Shown here: one piece after another, positions 1 to 10,472 of the stretch | Layout of the letters: every line of letters starts with the position of its first letter | How positions within the stretch are numbered: the stretch's first letter is position 1 | From: an uncultured Bacteroides sp. | GTDB taxonomy: Bacteria; Bacteroidota; Bacteroidia; Bacteroidales; UBA932 | Assembly (NCBI GenBank): GCA_945874355.1 | Contig: CAMCGB010000006.1 | Coordinates: 62,001 to 126,000, forward strand | DNA: 64,000 nt | Reading direction: 5' to 3' | The notes under the pieces: generated by a model | The model's input: only the letters and a program-made list of their open reading frames with translations | Databases searched by the model: none | Told to the model about the DNA's origin: nothing | Program-made: the position numbers and the translations under genes

Positions 1-611
1 ACCTCCTTGAGCCCTGGTCCAAGGGCCCGTGCGACAAGGCTGATGTCAGCCATAGGGGAGAGCTTGAAGAGCAGAAAGCGGGCCCTGCCCCTCAGAAGGG
101 GCATCATTTCGAGTATGTTGGGCGAGCAGTCCTGTAGGAGAACCACTTTCTTTCCGCTCCTGTCTCTTCTTGCGGGGTCGGCATAGATTATATCGTAGCT
201 GCCGAGAGCCATTCCAGGCCCCGAGAGGGCGTTGAGGACAAATACATTGTCAGCTCCGAGAGCGGAAAGATGTGCTGCCGTCTTGGGGGCGAGCGAACTG
301 TCGGCTTCGAAGGCATCAACTCTGGAGCATACCTTGGAGAAAGCCCAACTGTCGGCCCCAAGACCGCAGCACAGGTCGCACAGAGTGCCTTTCCTGCCTT
401 CCATCAGAGCTTCTGCCAGCCCCGCCTTGTAGAGCGCAGTCAACTCTGAAGAGCATTGCTCCAGACTGAGCTTGGGAAAGTCCTGCACACAATAGCCGCT
501 CTTTGTATCCTGAAGCGTGAACGCCGCGGCCCAACTGGGGAGCTTCTCTCTCAGCTTGTCGTCCTTGGCGCTCTCCAGGGAGGAGAGGATGTCGGAAAAA
601 CTTTTCTTCAC
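1..611 (-). CDS. Class I SAM-dependent methyltransferase, THUMP-like family (3' part cut off)
   Basis: About 203 N-terminal residues are visible; the C-terminus lies beyond the left edge. Residues ~78-87 (CDLCCGLGAD) form the SAM-binding motif I, and residues ~143-150 (YADPARRD) form a motif IV that takes the place of the D/NPPY seen in nucleic-acid methyltransferases. The DPARR form is typical of a Bacteroidetes family annotated as class I methyltransferase with a C-terminal THUMP-like domain; substrate unknown, probably RNA. The start is taken as GTG at 611: an in-frame stop lies at 639-641 and no ATG comes between. It is divergent from the phosphosugar mutase gene. Confidence 0.8.
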   Translation of the reverse strand, partial: MKKSFSDILSSLESAKDDKLREKLPSWAAAFTLQDTKSGYCVQDFPKLSLEQCSSELTALYKAGLAEALMEGRKGTLCDLCCGLGADSWAFSKVCSRVDAFEADSSLAPKTAAHLSALGADNVFVLNALSGPGMALGSYDIIYADPARRDRSGKKVVLLQDCSPNILEMMPLLRGRARFLLFKLSPMADISLVARALGPGLKE

Positions 612-654
612 GGGCCGTAAATTTACTTTATTTTTCTCTCAATCGTCCAAATGT

Positions 655-685
655 TTTGTTGTTTCCGTCAATTTTTCTAACTTTA
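655..685 (+). promoter_or_regulatory. Candidate Bacteroidetes promoter for the phosphosugar mutase
   Basis: A -33-like TTTG at 655-658 is followed after 19 bp by TAACTTTA at 678-685, which matches the -7 consensus TAnnTTTG at 7 of 8 positions. It lies about 57 bp before the ATG at 743. Confidence 0.5.
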
Positions 686-742
686 ACTGCTTTATTCAAC
701 CGGCATTCAACACTCATTGAACACTGATAAACTGCAATACCA

Positions 743-2404
743 ATGAAAGAATTTGAAAAAAGAGCTCAGGCCTGGCTCGACGGTGATTTCGACCAGGAGA
801 CCAAAATGAAGGTCCTTCAGCTGAAGAACAGTGATCCCGCCCTCTTCGAGGACGCTTTCTACAAGAATCTGGAATTCGGCACCGGAGGACTCCGCGGCAT
901 TATGGGAGTCGGCACCAACCGTATGAACAAATACACGGTCGGAATGGCTACCCAGGGACTTGCCAACTACATCCTTGCCCACTGCAAGGATGACGACCCG
1001 AAGGTGTGCATCTCCTATGACTCGCGCAACGGCAGCAAGGAGTTCGCCAAAATCACTTCCCAGGTCCTCTCGGCCAACGGTATCCACGTTTACATCTTCG
1101 ACAACATCCGCCCTACTCCGGAGATGAGTTATGCTGTGCGTCTGAAAGGAGCTGTGGCCGGAGTGATGATTACCGCTTCCCACAATCCCAAGGAGTACAA
1201 CGGCTACAAGGTGAGCTGGTCCGACGGCGGACAGGTGACTTCTCCTGTCGATAAGGAAATCGTAGCCGAAGTCGCAAAGATTACCGACCCTTCGATGGTC
1301 AAGTTCACTTCCGGCCTGCGCTGCGGCGAGATTGAAGCAATGGGCGCCGATGTGGACGAGAAGTATCTCTCCGACCTTCTGTCCCTGAGCCTCGGCGCAG
1401 AGTTCTGCAGCAAGCACTCCGACCTCAAGATAGTCTATACTCCTCTCCACGGCTGCGGCGTAAGGCTCGTGCCCGAGATTCTGGGCCGTCTCGGCTTCAA
1501 GAACATTATCCACGTGCCCGACCAGGATGTCTCTGACGGAGATTTCCCCACCGTCATCTCTCCCAACCCCGAGGAGCCCGCAGCCCTCAAGCTCGCCCTC
1601 GAAATGGCTGACAAGACTGGCGCGGACCTTGTGATGGGAACTGATCCCGATGCCGACCGTCTGGGCATAGCAGTGCGCGACGACAGCGGCAGGATGGTGC
1701 TCCTGAACGGTAACCAGACCGCTTCGCTCCTGACTTACTACATACTCTCGCAGCGCGCGAAGAAAGGCACCCTCGGCGAGGGCAAATATGTGGTTAAGAC
1801 CATAGTTACCACCGAGCTCATCACCGATATAGCCAAGAGTTTCGGAGTTCCTGTGTACAACGTCCTCACCGGATTCAAATATATCGCCGAGGTCGTGAAG
1901 CGCAAGGAGGCTGAAGGCGGCGAGTTCGTGTGCGGAGGAGAGGAGAGCTACGGTTTCAATGTGGGCGAGTTCGTGCGCGACAAGGATGCGCAGGTGAGCG
2001 CGATGATGGTCGCCGAGTGCGCAGCCTGGGCTGCAGAGCAGGGACTTACGATGTACGGTCTGCTCCAGAAGATATACTCCGAGTACGGATACCGCAAAGA
2101 AGGCCTCGTTTCAGTGGTCAGAAAGGGTATCAGCGGAGCCGAAGAAATCAAGGCTATGATGGCTTCCCTGAGAAGCAATCCTCCCGCAGACCTGGCCGGC
2201 TCTCCCGTAGTCAGGGTCATTGACTACCTTGAGCCCGAGAAGACAGGCCAGCCTTCGTCCAATGTGCTTCAGTTCTTCTCCGAGGCCGGCGATGTGGTTT
2301 CAGTACGTCCTTCAGGCACCGAGCCCAAGATCAAGTTCTACTTCGGAGCCAAGGGTGACGACGCGGACGCCAAAATCGAGGCCCTCAAGAAGCAGTTCTG
2401 CTAG
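743..2404 (+). CDS. Phospho-sugar mutase (phosphoglucomutase/phosphomannomutase family)
   Basis: This 553-residue cytoplasmic enzyme moves a phosphate between C1 and C6 of a hexose (possibly C1 and C5 of a pentose), feeding glycogen and nucleotide-sugar synthesis. The phosphoserine loop TASHNP follows GVMI at ~residue 137, the Mg-binding loop DPDADR follows MGT at ~295, and the phosphate-binding motif RPSGTEPK is near the C-terminus. All four domains of the alpha-D-phosphohexomutase fold are therefore present, and the length fits the PgcA-like bacterial group. Exact sugar preference cannot be read from sequence. Its TAG stop lies in a CTAG that also holds the stop codon of nth on the other strand. 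Confidence 0.92.
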   Translation: MKEFEKRAQAWLDGDFDQETKMKVLQLKNSDPALFEDAFYKNLEFGTGGLRGIMGVGTNRMNKYTVGMATQGLANYILAHCKDDDPKVCISYDSRNGSKEFAKITSQVLSANGIHVYIFDNIRPTPEMSYAVRLKGAVAGVMITASHNPKEYNGYKVSWSDGGQVTSPVDKEIVAEVAKITDPSMVKFTSGLRCGEIEAMGADVDEKYLSDLLSLSLGAEFCSKHSDLKIVYTPLHGCGVRLVPEILGRLGFKNIIHVPDQDVSDGDFPTVISPNPEEPAALKLALEMADKTGADLVMGTDPDADRLGIAVRDDSGRMVLLNGNQTASLLTYYILSQRAKKGTLGEGKYVVKTIVTTELITDIAKSFGVPVYNVLTGFKYIAEVVKRKEAEGGEFVCGGEESYGFNVGEFVRDKDAQVSAMMVAECAAWAAEQGLTMYGLLQKIYSEYGYRKEGLVSVVRKGISGAEEIKAMMASLRSNPPADLAGSPVVRVIDYLEPEKTGQPSSNVLQFFSEAGDVVSVRPSGTEPKIKFYFGAKGDDADAKIEALKKQFC

Positions 2405-3042
2405 GCCTTGTCCGTCTTTGAATATTCTTTACACCAGAGTGCGATGCCGCAGGCGTCGCACTTTGGCTTTCTAGCCGTGCATACATACCTGCCGTGAAGT
2501 ATCAGCCAGTGATGGGCTGTCGGGCGCTTCTTCGGGGGGATGTGCCTTTCAAGGTCCCTCTCCACCGCTTCGGGAGTGCTTCCGGAAGACAGCCCCGTGC
2601 GCCGGGCTACCCTGAATACGTGGGTATCGACAGCGATGACAGGCTCGTCCCACAGGATCGAGCTGACCACATTGGCCGTTTTCCTGCCTACTCCGGGAAG
2701 GCTCATCAGCTCTTCTATGCTTCCCGGGATTTCGCCTGAGTGGCACTCCATTATCTTTTTTGCCGCCCCGATGAGGTGGGTTGCCTTGCTGCGGGGGTAG
2801 GAGATGGACTTGATTATGTCCAGGAGCTCTTCATAATCAGCCTCGGAGAGTTCCTTCACTCCGGGGTATTTCCTGAAGAGCTCAGGGGTGGTCATATTGA
2901 CCCTGCGGTCTGTGCACTGGGCGGATAGCATCACGGCGACGAGCAGCTGGTAGGGCGAAGCGAAAACCAGCTCCGAGGCGGCCGAACTCATATTCTGCTC
3001 GAAATAGGAGCAGATGCCCTCAAACCTTTCACTCAGCTTCAT
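2401..3042 (-). CDS. nth: Endonuclease III (DNA glycosylase/AP lyase)
   Basis: This base-excision repair enzyme removes oxidised pyrimidines and nicks at the abasic site. The 213 residues contain the helix-hairpin-helix [12 protein letters not shown] with catalytic Lys121, the catalytic Asp139 in VDTHVFRV, and a C-terminal [4Fe-4S] cluster motif with Cys188, 195, 198 and 204 (C-x6-C-x2-C-x5-C). The length is standard for the family. The start overlaps the end of the upstream ftsE-like gene by 14 bp, so the two are probably co-transcribed. The 3' end overlaps the convergent mutase gene by 4 bp. Confidence 0.96.
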   Translation of the reverse strand: MKLSERFEGICSYFEQNMSSAASELVFASPYQLLVAVMLSAQCTDRRVNMTTPELFRKYPGVKELSEADYEELLDIIKSISYPRSKATHLIGAAKKIMECHSGEIPGSIEELMSLPGVGRKTANVVSSILWDEPVIAVDTHVFRVARRTGLSSGSTPEAVERDLERHIPPKKRPTAHHWLILHGRYVCTARKPKCDACGIALWCKEYSKTDKA

Positions 3043-3763
3043 CGCTCTTCTCCTCCTCCTTTTCCTGCCTGATTTCAGGCCCGGTTGTAATCTCGGTGCA
3101 GGTTTCTTCCTTGATCTCGAATATCCTTCCCGGCCATTTGCGGCATATTTCCCTGTTGTGGGTGACCATAATGATTGCAGTGCCGCTTTCGGAGTTGATC
3201 CTCATCAGAAGGTTCAATATCCCGGTAGCGGTATCCTCGTCCAGATTGCCTGTGGGTTCGTCAGCCACTATCAGCTCCGGGTCGTTGAGCAGGGCGCGGG
3301 CTATAGCCACTCTTTGCTGCTCTCCGCCGGAAAGCTGGTGGGGCATCTTGTGGGCTTTGGTCTGCATATCCACCGACCTCAATGCGGCCTCAATCCTCTC
3401 GCTTATCGCCTTGCTGTCCTTCCATCCTGTGGCTTTAAGCACGAAGCCCAGATTGTCCTCCACGCTGCGGTCCATAAGCAGCTGGAAGTCCTGGAACACT
3501 ATGCCCAGCTTCCGTCTCAGATAGGGGACCTGGCTCTTTCTGATCTCCCTGAGATTGAAACCGCACACGCTTCCTTCGCCTTTGAGAAGGGGATTCTCGG
3601 CGGTTATGGTACGGATTATGGAAGTCTTTCCGGTACCTACCCTGCCCACTATGTAAACGAGCTGGGAAGGGAACACCTCCATATTCAGCGAGTACACCAC
3701 GGTGTTTTCTGAATTGATGATGTCGGCATCCCTGAATGATACAAGAGCGAGATTGGAGTCCAT
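3029..3763 (-). CDS. ftsE: FtsE-like ABC transporter ATP-binding protein
   Basis: This 244-residue cytoplasmic ATPase has Walker [10 protein letters not shown], the ABC signature LSGGEQQ and Walker [11 protein letters not shown]. The order and spacing match FtsE, which works with the membrane protein FtsX to control peptidoglycan hydrolases at the division site. The ATG at 3763 was chosen because the longer in-frame extension back to 3868 would run over the divergent promoter and has no family similarity. No ftsX is adjacent; nth follows directly. The C-terminus carries an unusual acidic and lysine-rich tail of about 20 residues. A LolD-type role is possible but less likely. Confidence 0.85.
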   Translation of the reverse strand: MDSNLALVSFRDADIINSENTVVYSLNMEVFPSQLVYIVGRVGTGKTSIIRTITAENPLLKGEGSVCGFNLREIRKSQVPYLRRKLGIVFQDFQLLMDRSVEDNLGFVLKATGWKDSKAISERIEAALRSVDMQTKAHKMPHQLSGGEQQRVAIARALLNDPELIVADEPTGNLDEDTATGILNLLMRINSESGTAIIMVTHNREICRKWPGRIFEIKEETCTEITTGPEIRQEKEEEKSDEAE

Positions 3764-3787
3764 CTTAGATTTTTTGTTAGTTCTTCG

Positions 3788-3795
3788 CAAATATA
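3788..3795 (-). promoter_or_regulatory. -7 promoter box for ftsE-nth
   Basis: TATATTTG on the minus strand is an exact match to TAnnTTTG, 24 bp before the ftsE ATG. It is back to back with the box at 3808-3815. Confidence 0.6.
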
Positions 3796-3807
3796 ATGGA
3801 AATTGAG

Positions 3808-3815
3808 TAAATTTG
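3808..3815 (+). promoter_or_regulatory. -7 promoter box for the 990-residue TPR gene
   Basis: TAAATTTG matches TAnnTTTG exactly. Only 6 bases separate the box from the ATG at 3822, so the transcript may be leaderless or nearly so. Confidence 0.6.
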
Positions 3816-3821
3816 TAGAAT

Positions 3822-6794
3822 ATGAATACTCGAAGAAAACTGTTGACCTTCCTGCTGGGCCTGCTCATTTTTTCATTCCCGCTCAGCTCCCGGGTCCTTG
3901 ATAATCCCGACCTTTTCCAAAAGGCGGAGGAGTTCTATTCTGCCGGCCAATACCGCCAGGCCCGAACACTGTTCGAGCAGTGCGGCGACGATGCCCTGAG
4001 CAGGGGCTATGTGGTCCTGTGTGCCCTGAAGAGCTCCAGCGCGGACGCCCAAACCCTTATGGTTGAATACGAAAGGGCCTATCCTTCGTCCGTGATGTCT
4101 TCCCGCATAAGGCTGGAGAACGCCTTGAGGCTCTTTGACCTTGAAGAGTACGCCCTGAGTGCGTTGGAGCTGTCCAAGGTCGACTCGCGCATCATCCCCG
4201 AAGAGCAGATGAGCGAGTATGTCTTCAAGTGCGGCTACTGCCAGTATATGCTTCAGAGCGATGACGAGGCCCTGAACTTCTTCACCCTGCTGGACGCTCT
4301 GGACCATAGCACCTACTCGGCTCCAGGACTGTATTTGAGCGCCCTGATTTACTATAACCACCGGGACTTCCCGCTTGCCGAGCAGTACTTCAAAAGGACA
4401 GTGTCGGACCCCAGGTTCCAGGAGCTCGCCGAGTTCTATATTGTTGATTGTGAGTTCAATCAGAAGAACTATGAGTTCGCTTCCAGGGAGGGCGAGAGGC
4501 TGTATGCGAATGCTCCGAAGGAGAGGCGCGAGAGGCTGTCCCGCATCATAAGCGAGTCCGCTCTGGTGCTGGGCGACGCCGCCAGGGCAAGGGAGTACTA
4601 CGAATCCTCCTCCAAGCAGGATATGAACCGCAAGGATTATTTCTATGCCGCGAGCGTGCTCTACAATGTCAAGGATTACAAGGGCGCAATCGAAAACTAC
4701 AGCCGTATGGGCGACAGGAGCGATTCGCTCGGACAGATAGCCAACTACAATATGGCCAACTCGTACCTGAGTCTGCGCAACCAGGTCTCCGCGATGGACT
4801 CTTTCCGTCAGGCCAGCGAGGCTGATTTCGACCCCGGAATCACGGAGGACGCCCTGTTCAACTACGCCAAGCTTTCCTTCGACCTGAACAAGGACACAAG
4901 GGGCTTCTCGGAGTACATCAGGCGCTACTCTTCCCGTACGCAGGGCGAAAAGATTTACGGATATATGGCTCTCGCGGCCCTTTACGACAGGGACTACAAG
5001 GCTGCAGTGGACGCATACGACCAGATAGACGAGCTGTCGGACGATATGCTGAACAATTATACCAAGGCCAACTTCCTGCTTGCGCAGCAGCTCTTCGACG
5101 GCGGCTCGTACAGGGATGCGATTCCCTACTTCAAGGCTACGGCATACTATCTGCCCAAATCCGACAGGCTGAACCAGCTCTCAAGGTTCCAGATAGCCGA
5201 GGCTTCGTACCGTGTCGGAGATTATGACAACGCGGCCCAGATTTTCATAGACCTCTACAACAACTCCGCCCTCGACGGTACAAGTGAAGCCCTGGTGCTG
5301 CCCTACAATGCCGCCTGGTCGCTTTTCAAGCAGGGCAAGTGGAGCGACGCCGCGCGCTGGTTCGACCTCTATATCTCGAAGGGCATAGCCCTCTACAGGG
5401 AGGACGCCCTCTGCCGCAGGGCAGACTGCGATTTCGCCCTCAAGAACTACAAGGATGCCGCATCATCCTACCAGAAAGTGATGTCGGAGTTCTTCTCTGC
5501 CGACAATATCTACCCCTACTACCAGCTGTCGATGTGCTACGGCCTGCTGAAGGACAAGAAGAAAAAGGTGGCCACGCTTTCATACGTCAAGAACGCTTCG
5601 CCCCAGAGTCCGATGTACGCCCAGGCTTTCTACGAGCTGGGCAAGACCCAGATGGAGATGGGCAGCAACCAGCAGGCCATTGAGACCTTCCGCAGCCTCT
5701 ATTCCAGCTCTTCCGACCCTTTGGTACAGGCTCGCGCCCTCATAGGCCAGGGTATGGTGTTGAGGAAACTTTCCCGCTATGAGCAGGCACTCGACTGTTA
5801 CAAGAAGGTGGTCCAGACCCTTCCCAACACCACCGAGAGCGAAGAGGCTATGCTGGCCATAGAGTCGATATACCACAAGATGGGCCGCCCGGACAAGTTC
5901 CTCGAATACGTCGAGCAGAATTCGCTCAATCTGAGCCGCACTGACGAGCAGAAGGAGCAGATGTACTTCACTACCGCCGAGCAGCTCTATCTGTCGGAGG
6001 AGTACTCCCGTGCCATCACTTCGCTTCAGAAGTTCCTGCAGGACTATCCCGCGAGCCGCTCTGCGCTTCAGGCGCGTTTCTATCTGGCTGAGAGTTACCG
6101 CCTCAGCGGCGATAAGGAGAAGGCTTGCGCCGAGTATGCCGTCTGTATGAAGGGCAGCAGCGAGGAGTCCTTCACCGAGCTCTCGATGCTTCATTATGCC
6201 GAATTGAGCTTCGCACTGCAGAGATATCAGGATGCTTACTCGGGCTATAGCGCCCTGTATCAGAAAGGCCGTATGGAGAGCAACCGTCCCGAGGCCCTGA
6301 AGGGTATGATGTATTCGGCCTACAGGAGCAAGGACTATCAGAATGCCGTCGAAAGCGCCTCTGAACTGATATCCCGCAGGGACAGCGACAGCGCCCTTCA
6401 GAGGGAAGCCACCTTTATAAAGGCGAAGTCCTGCCTTGCCCTTTCGAAGCGCGAAGAGGCTATGAAGCTCTTCAGCCAGCTGGGCTCACGTCCGGACGAT
6501 GCATTCGGAGCCGAGTCGAAGTACATCCTTATCCAGAGCCTGTACGACAGCGGCAATTTCGATTCTGTCGCTTCGCAGGTCTATGACTTCTCCCAGAAGG
6601 CAGGAGACCAGTCCTACTGGCTGGCCAGGGCCTATCTGGTGCTCGGCGACTCCTTCCTCGAGAGCGGTCATAAAGAGCAGGCAAAGGCCACATACGAGAG
6701 CATACGCGACGGTTATGTGCCTTCTTCAGGCTCCGACGATATCCCCGATTCAGTGCTCAAGCGTCTGGAGAAACTTTCATCCTCAAGCAAGTAA
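3822..6794 (+). CDS. Exported tetratricopeptide-repeat protein, 990 residues
   Basis: An N-terminal signal peptide (basic MNTRRK, then a hydrophobic stretch to ~residue 23) is followed by TPR-like helical repeats along the whole chain, many of the form Y-x2-A-x2-Y/F with A-x4-P. No catalytic domain is recognisable. The protein is expected in the periplasm as a scaffold. It is followed after 5 bp by a putative outer-membrane barrel gene, so the pair is probably one operon and may form a complex. The function is unknown. The start is the only ATG close behind the promoter box. Confidence 0.85.
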   Translation: MNTRRKLLTFLLGLLIFSFPLSSRVLDNPDLFQKAEEFYSAGQYRQARTLFEQCGDDALSRGYVVLCALKSSSADAQTLMVEYERAYPSSVMSSRIRLENALRLFDLEEYALSALELSKVDSRIIPEEQMSEYVFKCGYCQYMLQSDDEALNFFTLLDALDHSTYSAPGLYLSALIYYNHRDFPLAEQYFKRTVSDPRFQELAEFYIVDCEFNQKNYEFASREGERLYANAPKERRERLSRIISESALVLGDAARAREYYESSSKQDMNRKDYFYAASVLYNVKDYKGAIENYSRMGDRSDSLGQIANYNMANSYLSLRNQVSAMDSFRQASEADFDPGITEDALFNYAKLSFDLNKDTRGFSEYIRRYSSRTQGEKIYGYMALAALYDRDYKAAVDAYDQIDELSDDMLNNYTKANFLLAQQLFDGGSYRDAIPYFKATAYYLPKSDRLNQLSRFQIAEASYRVGDYDNAAQIFIDLYNNSALDGTSEALVLPYNAAWSLFKQGKWSDAARWFDLYISKGIALYREDALCRRADCDFALKNYKDAASSYQKVMSEFFSADNIYPYYQLSMCYGLLKDKKKKVATLSYVKNASPQSPMYAQAFYELGKTQMEMGSNQQAIETFRSLYSSSSDPLVQARALIGQGMVLRKLSRYEQALDCYKKVVQTLPNTTESEEAMLAIESIYHKMGRPDKFLEYVEQNSLNLSRTDEQKEQMYFTTAEQLYLSEEYSRAITSLQKFLQDYPASRSALQARFYLAESYRLSGDKEKACAEYAVCMKGSSEESFTELSMLHYAELSFALQRYQDAYSGYSALYQKGRMESNRPEALKGMMYSAYRSKDYQNAVESASELISRRDSDSALQREATFIKAKSCLALSKREEAMKLFSQLGSRPDDAFGAESKYILIQSLYDSGNFDSVASQVYDFSQKAGDQSYWLARAYLVLGDSFLESGHKEQAKATYESIRDGYVPSSGSDDIPDSVLKRLEKLSSSSK

Positions 6795-6799
6795 AAGAT

Positions 6800-8380
6800 A
6801 TGCGAAAGACAATATACATCTCAGCGTCAGTAGGTTTGATGGCCCTGGTCTCTGCCCTGGCTCCCTGCCTCAGGGCCCAGAACATCAAGGAGTCGGTGCA
6901 GGTGACCAATGACTATCAGACGGTCTTTGACGATTTCAACAAGCAGTCCTCCCGTACTGTGGTTCCCGATTCGATGTACCGCTTCGACTACAGTTTCGAC
7001 TATTCGGTCTTCGACACCCCCTACAAGGGCTCGTATGACTTCACTCCCTATAATGTGTCCATCACCCCTTCCCGAAGGGAGGACACTTCTTCCCGCTTTT
7101 ATCTGCGCGCCGGTGCCGGAGTAAGCCTTAGGCCTGTTCTCGATGCTGTATATACCCCGGTGTCCGCTCCCAATGCCTCCCTTTCCCTGTTCAATTTCGG
7201 CTCGGGAACCTTCACGCGCAGCTTCTATGATTTTTCAGACAGGCTGGGAGTCAGCGGAAAGCTGCTCAGCAGTGCTGGGAGTCTCGATTATGCGCTTTCA
7301 TACCACGGACTCTTTGCGGGAAGCGGCTCCTATGCTTCAGGCCTGCATTCGGGCTCTGTCGCAATGGCCTTCAATTCCGCCGCCACCCCCGGAACCTTCT
7401 TCAAGTACGACATTGGAGTGGACTACAACTACAGCCTGGACGTGAACAATGTCAACCCTGCCGCCGAGCACCGCTTCAATCTCTACGGCTCCATAGGCCC
7501 CAATATTTCAGGCAAGTACGCCTTCCTGATGGACTTTGACTTCACTATGGCCTCTTCGAGTCTTGCCGTCCTGAAGCCCCACCTGCTTTTCGACTTCGGC
7601 ATTTTCGATGTGGATGCGGGGCTCAAGGTCAATTACGCCTTTGTCTCGTCCAAGGGGGCCCTCTCCCTTTCGCCCGCGTTCAGCGCATCTGTGGACCTTC
7701 TGCAGGGGGCAATGAAGGCAGGAGTATTCTTCCAGGGCGGCCGCAGCCTCAATACCCTCTACTCCCTGAAGTGCTTCAACCCCTTCTATGTCAGCGGTTC
7801 TGATGTCGCAGCCCTGAGCGCCGAAAGATACAACGCGGGCCTCAGTCTGGAAGGACGGCTGTTCCAGTGCCTGCAGTACAGCCTCAAGGGCGGTTACGCT
7901 TCCCGGAGCGGCGCTGTCCTGGACTCATACCTGTCGCTGGGGAGTGCCGATTATCGCCTGGCATATGCCGACGTTTCGGCAGCGTTCCTGTCGCAGCGTT
8001 TCAGTGCGAATGCTCTCATCTCCTTGAAGAAGAGCTACTTCGACCACAGCGCTTCGCCTCTTGTCTATGCTCCTGCCGCTTTGCGTGCCGAAGCGAGCAC
8101 CAGGTATAATTTCCTCGAAAGACTCTATCTTGGCATGAGCGTTGAGTTTTCTTCTGCGCGCAATCTCGTCTGCGCTGATGCTGCGCTGCTTGCCGGGAGC
8201 GGTTTTGAGCAGAGGGTCAGGCCCTATGCCGACCTCGGCTTGAATGTCGAATGGTACCAGTCGAAACAATTGAGCGTCTGGGGAGAGCTCGGGAACATTC
8301 TCTTCCAGCAGATCAGCCGCCGTCCGGGATGCATTGAGAAAGGTCCTTATGTGACACTGGGGCTAAGCTGGCGTATTTGA
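6800..8380 (+). CDS. Putative outer-membrane beta-barrel protein
   Basis: The 526-residue product begins with a signal peptide (MRKTIYISASVGLMALVSALAP, cleavage near CLRAQ). After residue ~85 it shows alternating hydrophobic and polar stretches rich in Tyr, Phe, Ser and Gly, and it ends in YVTLGLSWRI, a typical C-terminal barrel strand. It looks like a TonB-receptor-like barrel without a recognisable plug. No enzymatic motif is visible. Its close spacing with the upstream TPR gene suggests that the TPR protein acts on the periplasmic side of this barrel. Function unknown; the barrel prediction rests on composition only. Confidence 0.7.
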   Translation: MRKTIYISASVGLMALVSALAPCLRAQNIKESVQVTNDYQTVFDDFNKQSSRTVVPDSMYRFDYSFDYSVFDTPYKGSYDFTPYNVSITPSRREDTSSRFYLRAGAGVSLRPVLDAVYTPVSAPNASLSLFNFGSGTFTRSFYDFSDRLGVSGKLLSSAGSLDYALSYHGLFAGSGSYASGLHSGSVAMAFNSAATPGTFFKYDIGVDYNYSLDVNNVNPAAEHRFNLYGSIGPNISGKYAFLMDFDFTMASSSLAVLKPHLLFDFGIFDVDAGLKVNYAFVSSKGALSLSPAFSASVDLLQGAMKAGVFFQGGRSLNTLYSLKCFNPFYVSGSDVAALSAERYNAGLSLEGRLFQCLQYSLKGGYASRSGAVLDSYLSLGSADYRLAYADVSAAFLSQRFSANALISLKKSYFDHSASPLVYAPAALRAEASTRYNFLERLYLGMSVEFSSARNLVCADAALLAGSGFEQRVRPYADLGLNVEWYQSKQLSVWGELGNILFQQISRRPGCIEKGPYVTLGLSWRI

Positions 8381-8391
8381 CGATTTTTTCG

Positions 8392-8399
8392 TATATTTG
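8392..8399 (+). promoter_or_regulatory. -7 promoter box for gyrB
   Basis: TATATTTG is an exact TAnnTTTG match 25 bp before the gyrB ATG, in the 44-bp gap after the barrel gene. No terminator is visible in that gap, so readthrough is possible. Confidence 0.6.
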
Positions 8400-8412
8400 T
8401 AAGTTTTTATGA

Positions 8413-10437
<2,025 letters not shown>

Positions 10438-10472
10438 TTTGCTGAAAATAAAATCGTTAATATAATACAACC

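Noticed and set aside
707..1513. 268-residue open frame on the minus strand
   Set aside because: Shadow of the phosphosugar mutase gene.
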